A DNA stretch of 5,162 nucleotides from Ruminococcaceae bacterium UBA1447. Lineage in GTDB: Bacteria > Bacillota > Clostridia > Oscillospirales > Acutalibacteraceae. The stretch covers positions 2,018 to 7,179 of the forward strand of contig DCTF01000085.1 of NCBI GenBank assembly GCA_002329225.1. Direction: 5' to 3'. Of this stretch, positions 1-5,162 are shown one piece after another. The notes beneath the pieces are model-generated. The model did no database searches and had not been told where the DNA came from. It saw nothing but the letters and a program-made list of their open reading frames with translations. The position numbers and the translations under genes were made by a program. Positions within the stretch are counted from its first letter, which is position 1. Every line of letters starts with the position of its first letter.

Positions 1-2
1 AC

Positions 3-380
3 AACATGCTTGATGACTTTTTTACTGACGGCTGGGGCCCAAGAAGAAACCTTGCTTGCGACTCATTCAAGATTGATGTACAGGAAGACGACAAAGGCTA
101 CACCATTGAAGCCGAGCTCCCCGGTGTAAAAAAGGACGAAATCAGCATTAACCTCAACGACGGCAGATTGCTCATCAGCGTAGTACGTGATGAGAATGTG
201 GAAGAAGAAAAGAAAAACTATGTACACAAAGAAAGACGCTACTGCTCAATGCAGCGCAGCATCCTCTTAGGCGACGCTGACACCGAGCAAATTAAAGCGA
301 AACTCGAAAACGGAGAACTGACAATTTCCGTACCTAAGAAAGAAAAAGCGGATACCTCAATAGACATTAAAATTGACTGA
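3..380 (+). CDS. Hsp20/alpha-crystallin small heat-shock protein, 5'-truncated by window edge
   Basis: This is an ATP-independent holdase chaperone that binds unfolding cytoplasmic proteins and keeps them refoldable. Counting from the ATG at base 6, 124 residues are visible. The alpha-crystallin domain runs from about residue 20 to 112 and includes the ELPGV segment (37-41). The conserved A-x-x-x-N-G-x-L signature appears as AKLENGEL (98-105). The tail contains I-x-I type motifs (I119, I121, I123), which in this family dock into neighbouring subunits. The frame is open through the first bases of the window. Clostridial Hsp18-type proteins usually have a longer N-terminal arm ahead of a DDFF-like stretch, so the base-6 ATG is probably internal and some 15-25 codons are missing. 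The gene ends in TGA and is followed by a strong terminator, so it is the last gene of its unit. Its promoter and any heat-shock operator lie outside the window. Family assignment is secure; the start is not. Confidence 0.93.
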   Translation, partial: NMLDDFFTDGWGPRRNLACDSFKIDVQEDDKGYTIEAELPGVKKDEISINLNDGRLLISVVRDENVEEEKKNYVHKERRYCSMQRSILLGDADTEQIKAKLENGELTISVPKKEKADTSIDIKID

Positions 381-396
381 CCGCTGAATAAACCGT

Positions 397-433
397 AACC
401 GCACCGATGACCCGCGGTGCGGTTGTTTTTTTT
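397..433 (+). terminator. Rho-independent terminator of the hsp20 gene
   Basis: A perfect 10-bp inverted repeat, AACCGCACCG (397-406) with CGGTGCGGTT (415-424), encloses an 8-base loop. It is followed by one G and then eight Ts (426-433). It starts 16 bases after the hsp20 stop codon. Read on the minus strand, the hairpin is followed by ACGGTTTATT, which is only weakly T-rich. It should therefore terminate hsp20 efficiently and the converging phosphoesterase transcript less well. Confidence 0.93.
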
Positions 434-457
434 GTATTCAGATAACGGAATTGAATA

Positions 458-2200
458 TTATGCAAGAACAATTGATTTTATCGAGTTCAGCACAATGCGT
501 ACAAGCACCAACAAAATCCTTATGGCATAGTTATGGTCGGTAATTGCCGCCGTTTTGCCGGGTAAATCCCAGTTTGTTCCGTAAGGTTCAAGAGTTTCGT
601 TTAAGTCCCCCGGAGCATAGGTATCAACCGTTATACTCCTTAACAACGGTCTGATTATCTCAGTTAAAACCAGATTTGCCGCTGTTTTTGCATAAGCAAG
701 CTTCGCCATTTTTGTAAGAGTTCTGTCCGCAGGAATATTCAGAGCCGGCAGCGAAAAGGACTCGAGTACTGAATTAACGGTTGCGGAAGGAAGGTTTGAG
801 AACAGATATATCAGATTCCCCTTGAGGCACTGCTTGAACAAGACCACTTCAAGAGTGTCATCGGGAATGGTTTCGTCCCCGGCCATGTGGTTGCCGTAAA
901 GAGCGCCGAAGAGTTCAGGTATAGTTTTGTAATCGCTGCGCTCCAGGGTTACACCGCCTTCGGCTGCAATTTCTTCCACGCTGTCAACTTCCGGGGTCCC
1001 CGTTTTATCATAAAGAGGAAGTTTCATAGTATCTTTTGCAAGAACTAAAAAATCACAAAGGGCATTATAGGCGGTAGTCCCCTCATCCACATTCAGCGCT
1101 CCCGCAACATAGCCGATCAGGTCGGGCATAATGTAGGCAACGGAGGCCATGCCGGCATTGAAAAACTCCCTGCTGTAACCCGGAAAATCGTCACGCATAT
1201 AATTGAGCTTTTCCTCATTAAAGCCCTCGCCGAGATAAGCAAAGTCGATTTTGTCCACATATGAGGTTCTGACTTCCACGGCATCCGGTGAAAAGCTTAT
1301 TTCACGGTAAGCGTTGGGATATGAGATAAGGCTGCCGGTTTCAATATCATAAATTCTGTTGCCTTTTGCGGAAACGGCCATAGTTATATCATTGGCGTGC
1401 TGATGGCCGGTCAAGACGTACTTAATACCCAAGTCGGCAAACTTTGTAGCGATTTCTCTGTAATTTTCCAGACACATGGAATTGCCGGCAAAGCTTTGAA
1501 CACCGAAGTGGTCCAAAACATTGTGATGCACCATGGCTAAAAGCTTTTTGCCGTCTGTTTTTGCCCGGCTTGCCTGAACGTCAATCCAGCTGAGCAAATC
1601 TTCCGACAGACGCCCTCCGTTCACCTGATAAATGACGGAATCAAGGGCCAAAAGCCTGTAGCTGCTGTCCAAGTCAATGGTGTATGAGAATGAATAATCA
1701 TGACGGACAAGCGCCTGGTCATAACCGAATTCCCGGTAGAGTTCGGTAAAGTCCTCGGGGTCCAGCCTGTTGTTTGAAGCGCTGGTGCGGATATCGTGAT
1801 TACCCGGTACAAGGTAGATTTTTTTACCCGTTCTGTTTTTAAACTCTCGCAGTATTTCCGCTATTGCCAAATGCTCAGACCAATACCCGTCTTCGGTCAA
1901 ATCCCCGGGGATCAGGAGTATTTCGGCGGAAGAGTTTTCAAACCGCTGCAAAAACTCCATTATTATCGCCTTGGACTCATAGAGCAGTTCGCCTTTGTAG
2001 TTGACATGGTTGAATAGGGTTTCGCCCGGAATGGCTTCCTGCTCGTTGACAGGCCCTAAATCGCTTTGGGGGCGATAATGAATATCGGAGGCCACCCAAA
2101 CGGTCAAAGGGGGTTGGGTTCCGGCTAAACTGCCCACCGCCGGCAGCAACAGGGCAAAGCACAGGAAAATACACAGTACGGCTTTAAACGACTTTTTCAA
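458..2200 (-). CDS. Exported calcineurin-like metallophosphoesterase with long uncharacterised C-terminal region
   Basis: This is a predicted secreted metal-dependent phosphoesterase; the substrate cannot be told from sequence. Numbered from the TTG at 2200 (580 residues), it begins MKKSFK, then a hydrophobic core (about 8-22) and a plausible signal-peptidase site near SLAG (24-27). The full calcineurin-like metal-binding set follows: D39-x-H41, G99-D100, G133-N-H-D136, H225-H226 and G265-H-x-H268. An active two-metal enzyme is therefore expected. The catalytic domain ends near residue 310. The remaining 270 or so residues match no domain I recognise and finish in a hydrophobic segment (about 557-580). 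I see no 5'-nucleotidase C-terminal domain and no LPXTG anchor. An in-frame TTG at 2209 is only one base from the Shine-Dalgarno sequence, whereas the TTG at 2200 is ten bases away and gives a standard signal peptide, so the inner start is preferred. The gene lies 76 bases downstream of uvrA on the same strand. The family is certain; the role is unknown. Confidence 0.92.
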   Translation of the reverse strand: MKKSFKAVLCIFLCFALLLPAVGSLAGTQPPLTVWVASDIHYRPQSDLGPVNEQEAIPGETLFNHVNYKGELLYESKAIIMEFLQRFENSSAEILLIPGDLTEDGYWSEHLAIAEILREFKNRTGKKIYLVPGNHDIRTSASNNRLDPEDFTELYREFGYDQALVRHDYSFSYTIDLDSSYRLLALDSVIYQVNGGRLSEDLLSWIDVQASRAKTDGKKLLAMVHHNVLDHFGVQSFAGNSMCLENYREIATKFADLGIKYVLTGHQHANDITMAVSAKGNRIYDIETGSLISYPNAYREISFSPDAVEVRTSYVDKIDFAYLGEGFNEEKLNYMRDDFPGYSREFFNAGMASVAYIMPDLIGYVAGALNVDEGTTAYNALCDFLVLAKDTMKLPLYDKTGTPEVDSVEEIAAEGGVTLERSDYKTIPELFGALYGNHMAGDETIPDDTLEVVLFKQCLKGNLIYLFSNLPSATVNSVLESFSLPALNIPADRTLTKMAKLAYAKTAANLVLTEIIRPLLRSITVDTYAPGDLNETLEPYGTNWDLPGKTAAITDHNYAIRILLVLVRIVLNSIKSIVLA

Positions 2201-2210
2201 AAATATCAAA

Positions 2211-2217
2211 CCTCTCT
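2211..2217 (-). promoter_or_regulatory. Ribosome binding site of the phosphoesterase gene, deciding its start
   Basis: The minus strand reads AGAGAGG here. Ten bases separate it from the TTG at 2200 but only one base from the TTG at 2209. Initiation at the outer TTG is therefore unlikely, and no in-frame ATG is available nearby. An in-frame TAG at 2218-2216 closes the frame upstream. Confidence 0.75.
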
Positions 2218-2245
2218 ATATTTTTAAAAAATAAATTCTTTATAG

Positions 2246-2275
2246 ATAATAGCAAATCTTAAAGCGGATTTACAA
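2246..2275 (-). promoter_or_regulatory. Candidate sigma-A-type promoter for the phosphoesterase gene
   Basis: On the minus strand TTGTAA (2275-2270, 4 of 6 to TTGACA) is followed after 18 bases by TATTAT (2251-2246, 5 of 6 to TATAAT). Transcription would begin near 2239, leaving a leader of about 40 bases before the TTG at 2200. The gap is very AT-rich, so chance matches are likely. This is a suggestion only; the gene could instead be transcribed by read-through from uvrA. Confidence 0.35.
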
Positions 2276-2276
2276 G

Positions 2277-5111
2277 TCATTTATGGTTTTTTAAGTATTT
2301 ATTAAGATACTGCCCCGTAAAGGATTCCGCCACCCTTGCAACTTCTTCAGGCGTGCCCTGAGCCACTATCTTGCCGCCGCGGTCCCCTCCGTGCGGGCCC
2401 AGGTCAATAATGTGATCAGCCGTTTTTATAACATCAAGGTTATGTTCAATAACCAATACACTGTTTCCGGCATCCACAAGTTTTTGGAGCACATTTATAA
2501 GCCTGTGTACATCGGCGGCGTGCAGGCCCGTTGTAGGTTCATCGAGAATGTAAATGGTTTTACCCGTGGCACGTTTTGAAAGTTCGGTTGACAACTTTAC
2601 CCTTTGCGCCTCACCGCCGGAAAGGGTAGGCGCCGGCTGGCCTATTTTTATATAACCGAGCCCCACATCAAAGAGGGTTTGCAGTTTGCGCTGAACTTTA
2701 GGTACGGCTCTGAAAAACTCAAGCCCCTCTTCCACCGTCATTTCCAACACTTCATAAATGTTTTTGCCTTTGTACCTTACTTCCAAAGTTTCCCTGTTAT
2801 AACGGGCACCGTTGCAAACCTCACAGGGTACATAAATATCGGCCAAAAAGTGCATCTCGATTTTCATAATCCCGTCACCCTGGCAGGCCTCACAGCGGCC
2901 GCCTTTAACGTTAAATGAAAATCTGTTCGACTTGTACCCCCTGTTTTTCGCATCCACCGTGGAGGCGTACAGCTCCCTGATATCCGTAAACACGCCGGTA
3001 TATGTGGCCGGGTTTGAACGAGGGGTACGCCCTATGGGTGACTGGTCTATGGCAATAACCTTATCCAACTCCGCCATACCCTGAATTTCTTTATGCGCTC
3101 CGGCGATTTTTCTTGCGCCGTTCAGTTCAGCCGCAAGTTTTTTGTAGAGTATCTCATTGACCAAAGAGGATTTACCGGAGCCTGAAACTCCGGTTACAAC
3201 CACAAATTCACCTAAGGGAATTTCCACATCTATATTATCAAGATTGTTTTCGGCAGCCCCGATGATTTTCAAGAGCTTACCGTTGCCTTTTCTGCGCTCC
3301 TGAGGAATGGGAATTGAGCGCTTACCGCTCAAATATTGGCCGGTCAGGGAGTTTTCGCAGTTTTTAATATCCTCCACGGTTCCCGAACAGACCACTTCAC
3401 CGCCGTGAATACCCGCTCCGGGGCCGATGTCAATTATATGGTCGGCGGCATACATCGTCTCTTCATCGTGTTCCACAACAATAAGGGTATTGCCCAAGTC
3501 CCTGAGCCTTTTTAGTGTTGCCAGAAGTTTTGCGTTATCCCTTTGATGAAGGCCGATGCTGGGTTCATCCAGAATATAAATTACCCCCATCAATGAGGAA
3601 CCTATTTGTGTTGCCAAGCGGATACGCTGACTTTCACCGCCGGATAAAGTTGCGGATGCCCGGGCCAAAGTCAGGTAGTCGAGCCCCACGCTGGTTAAAA
3701 AGTTCATCCTGTCCGATATTTCTTTAACAATAGATGAGGCAATAATCGAGTCCCGCTTTTTAAGTTTGAGGTTTTCTATAAACTCCAGCCCTTTGTTGAC
3801 GGGCTTATTGACAAATTCATCAATGTTTATTCCGCCAACCGTCACGCTCAAAGACGTTTTATTAAGCCGGGCGCCGTTACATTCCGGGCAACGGACGCCG
3901 GACATAAACTGCTCAATTTCCGCCCGTGCCCAGTCGCTGCTCGTTTCTTTATATCGGCGTTCAAGGTTATTGACCAAGCCCTCAAACTCCGTTTTGTAAG
4001 TTCCGCCCCCATATTCATTTTTGCGTTCCAGCGTTATCTTTTCACCTTTTGTGCCGTACAGGAGGGCATCCAAAGCGGCGGCGGGTAAATCTTTTACCGG
4101 CGTATCCATTGAAAATCCGAAATGTTTGGCAAGACCCTCATAGTACATTTCGGCTATGGTTCCGCCCTCAGCAATAGGCCAGCCGCTGGCTTTAACGGCT
4201 CCCTTACGGATGGATAAGTTTTTGTCGGGGATAATCAAATCCGGATCCGGCTTCATAAAGACACTTAACCCGGCACAAACGGGACAGGCGCCGAAGGGAT
4301 TGTTGAAAGAAAACATACGGGGAGTTAATTCCTCCATACTCACCCCGTGTTCCGGGCAGGCATAGTTGAGAGAAAAGAGCATTTCTTCCCCGTCTATTAT
4401 GTCTATAAGAAGCAGACCGCCGGAAAGGGAGGTGGCTGTTTCAATGGAATCTGCCAATCGGCTGCGGATTTCTTCATTTAAAACAAGGCGGTCTACAACC
4501 ACTTCTATATCATGCTTTTTATTTTTGTCCAGTTTTATCTCTTCGCCGAGTTCATAAAAACTCCCGTCCACACGAACGCGCACAAAACCGCTTTTTCTTG
4601 CGGATTCAAGTTCTTTTACATGCTCCCCTTTTCTGCCCCTGACGATGGGCGACATAACCTGAAATTTTGTGCCCTCACTCAGCTGCATAACCCTGTCCAC
4701 AATATCGTCAACCGTCTGTCTGGCAATTTCCACACCGCAAATCGGGCAATGGGGAATGCCTACCCGTGCGTAGAGCAGACGCAGGTAATCATAAATTTCC
4801 GTCACGGTTCCCACGGTTGAACGGGGATTTTTCGAGGTGGTTTTCTGGTCAATGGCTATGGCCGGTGAAAGCCCCTCTATGCTGTCCACATTCGGTTTTT
4901 CCATCTGACCCAAAAACTGCCTTGCATAGGCCGAAAGGGATTCCACATAGCGGCGCTGACCCTCGGCATAAATCGTGTCGAAGGCAAGGGAAGACTTACC
5001 CGAGCCGGATAAACCCGTTAAGACCACAAGTTTATCTCTGGGAATTTCCACGGTAATATTCTTTAAATTATGTTCACGGGCACCCGTGACCACAAGGTTT
5101 TTGCGGGTCAA
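2277..5111 (-). CDS. uvrA: UvrABC excinuclease subunit A (UvrA)
   Basis: This is the cytoplasmic damage-sensing ATPase of nucleotide excision repair; as a dimer it finds bulky DNA lesions and loads UvrB. From the TTG at 5111 it has 944 residues, the usual UvrA size, with no frameshift. It carries two ABC ATPase modules. The first has Walker A GLSGSGKS (33-40), signature LSGGESQ (489-495) and Walker B with D515-E516. The second has Walker A GVSGSGKS (641-648), signature LSGGEAQ (830-836) and Walker B with D857-E858. Paired metal-ligand motifs are present: C122/C125, C252/H255 with C276/C279, C408/C411, and C740/C743 with C763/C766. The region at about 130-245 corresponds to the UvrB-binding domain, which supports housekeeping UvrA over the shorter UvrA2 paralogues. 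An outer in-frame TTG at 5117 is only two bases from GGAGG, while the TTG at 5111 is eight away and is chosen. The upstream stop codon is 20 bases away, which suggests an operon. An SOS box, if any, would lie outside the window. Confidence 0.97.
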   Translation of the reverse strand: MTRKNLVVTGAREHNLKNITVEIPRDKLVVLTGLSGSGKSSLAFDTIYAEGQRRYVESLSAYARQFLGQMEKPNVDSIEGLSPAIAIDQKTTSKNPRSTVGTVTEIYDYLRLLYARVGIPHCPICGVEIARQTVDDIVDRVMQLSEGTKFQVMSPIVRGRKGEHVKELESARKSGFVRVRVDGSFYELGEEIKLDKNKKHDIEVVVDRLVLNEEIRSRLADSIETATSLSGGLLLIDIIDGEEMLFSLNYACPEHGVSMEELTPRMFSFNNPFGACPVCAGLSVFMKPDPDLIIPDKNLSIRKGAVKASGWPIAEGGTIAEMYYEGLAKHFGFSMDTPVKDLPAAALDALLYGTKGEKITLERKNEYGGGTYKTEFEGLVNNLERRYKETSSDWARAEIEQFMSGVRCPECNGARLNKTSLSVTVGGINIDEFVNKPVNKGLEFIENLKLKKRDSIIASSIVKEISDRMNFLTSVGLDYLTLARASATLSGGESQRIRLATQIGSSLMGVIYILDEPSIGLHQRDNAKLLATLKRLRDLGNTLIVVEHDEETMYAADHIIDIGPGAGIHGGEVVCSGTVEDIKNCENSLTGQYLSGKRSIPIPQERRKGNGKLLKIIGAAENNLDNIDVEIPLGEFVVVTGVSGSGKSSLVNEILYKKLAAELNGARKIAGAHKEIQGMAELDKVIAIDQSPIGRTPRSNPATYTGVFTDIRELYASTVDAKNRGYKSNRFSFNVKGGRCEACQGDGIMKIEMHFLADIYVPCEVCNGARYNRETLEVRYKGKNIYEVLEMTVEEGLEFFRAVPKVQRKLQTLFDVGLGYIKIGQPAPTLSGGEAQRVKLSTELSKRATGKTIYILDEPTTGLHAADVHRLINVLQKLVDAGNSVLVIEHNLDVIKTADHIIDLGPHGGDRGGKIVAQGTPEEVARVAESFTGQYLNKYLKNHK

Positions 5112-5119
5112 GTACAATT

Positions 5120-5124
5120 CCTCC
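5120..5124 (-). promoter_or_regulatory. Ribosome binding site of uvrA, deciding its start
   Basis: The minus strand reads GGAGG, a strong Shine-Dalgarno core. It lies eight bases before the TTG at 5111 and two bases before the TTG at 5117. Eight is near optimal and two is too short, so translation should begin at 5111 with Met-Thr-Arg-Lys. No ATG lies between the Shine-Dalgarno sequence and these codons. Confidence 0.85.
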
Positions 5125-5131
5125 GATTAAA

Positions 5132-5162
5132 CTAATTTCCTTTTCTGAGCTTTTCGATTTTT
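5132..5162 (-). CDS. 3' end of an upstream gene, possibly uvrB (partial)
   Basis: An open frame runs in from the window edge on the minus strand, encoding KIEKLRKGN and ending in TAG at 5134-5132. It stops 20 bases before the uvrA start, and the uvrA Shine-Dalgarno sequence lies within that gap, which is typical operon spacing. UvrB commonly ends in a UVR helical hairpin whose last helix has a pattern like RDxIxxLRK, and uvrB often directly precedes uvrA in Bacillota. The nine visible residues fit that pattern. Nine residues cannot establish identity, so UvrB is an inference from context and any other short charged tail would look similar. Confidence 0.45.
   Translation of the reverse strand, partial: KIEKLRKGN

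Noticed and set aside
1621..2174. Short open frames on both strands inside the phosphoesterase gene
   Set aside because: All overlap the metal-binding catalytic region of a well supported gene and show no independent coding evidence.
2226..2243. Possible terminator between uvrA and the phosphoesterase: ATAAA-GAA-TTTAT then a T run on the minus strand
   Set aside because: The stem is five A-T pairs with a three-base loop, too weak for an intrinsic terminator; the pattern is expected by chance in such AT-rich sequence.
2201..2276. LexA/DinR operator in front of the phosphoesterase gene
   Set aside because: No GAAC...GTTC-type palindrome is present in the gap, so there is no sign of separate SOS control of this gene.
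2604..2918. A 104-codon plus-strand open frame
   Set aside because: It lies wholly inside uvrA on the opposite strand, has no recognisable motif and no clear ribosome binding site. The uvrA frame here encodes conserved zinc-binding and signature regions.
4512..5056. Two overlapping plus-strand open frames of about 100 codons opposite the start of uvrA
   Set aside because: They are shadows of the conserved UvrA N-terminal ATPase and UvrB-binding regions; their translations look like no protein family.
2277..5111. UvrA2-type paralogue linked to drug or antibiotic resistance
   Set aside because: UvrA2 proteins lack most of the UvrB-binding domain and are shorter; this protein has full length and retains that region.

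Overview
This window looks like chromosomal DNA of a Gram-positive anaerobe, probably a member of the Clostridia (Bacillota). The reasons are the clostridial Hsp18-like small heat-shock protein, strong GGAGG-type ribosome binding sites, TTG start codons on both complete genes, a compact layout, and a secreted phosphoesterase with a Gram-positive-style signal peptide. The assignment is an inference from gene content; no rRNA or other marker is present.

Layout. Positions 1-380 (+) hold the 3' part of an Hsp20/alpha-crystallin gene whose true start is probably just outside the window. A strong intrinsic terminator follows at 397-433. Everything else reads on the minus strand, so in transcription order it runs from right to left. 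At 5132-5162 there are the last codons of an upstream gene, possibly uvrB. A complete uvrA follows at 2277-5111, then a complete exported calcineurin-like metallophosphoesterase at 458-2200. The phosphoesterase gene converges on the hsp20 gene across a 77-base gap.

Function. UvrA is the damage-recognition ATPase of nucleotide excision repair. The 20-base gap to the upstream stop codon suggests co-transcription with the preceding gene, as in common uvrB-uvrA operons. The phosphoesterase lies 76 bases downstream of uvrA. It may be read through from uvrA or started from a candidate promoter in the gap. Its product should act outside the cytoplasm and has no evident role in repair, so the adjacency may not be functional. 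Hsp20 is an ATP-independent holdase and belongs to a separate, opposing transcription unit.

No mobile element, CRISPR array, RNA gene or clear new system was seen. The least explained part is the long C-terminal half of the phosphoesterase, which ends in a hydrophobic segment with basic residues exactly seven apart. Both complete genes also have two nearby in-frame TTG codons, and the Shine-Dalgarno spacing favours the inner one in each case.
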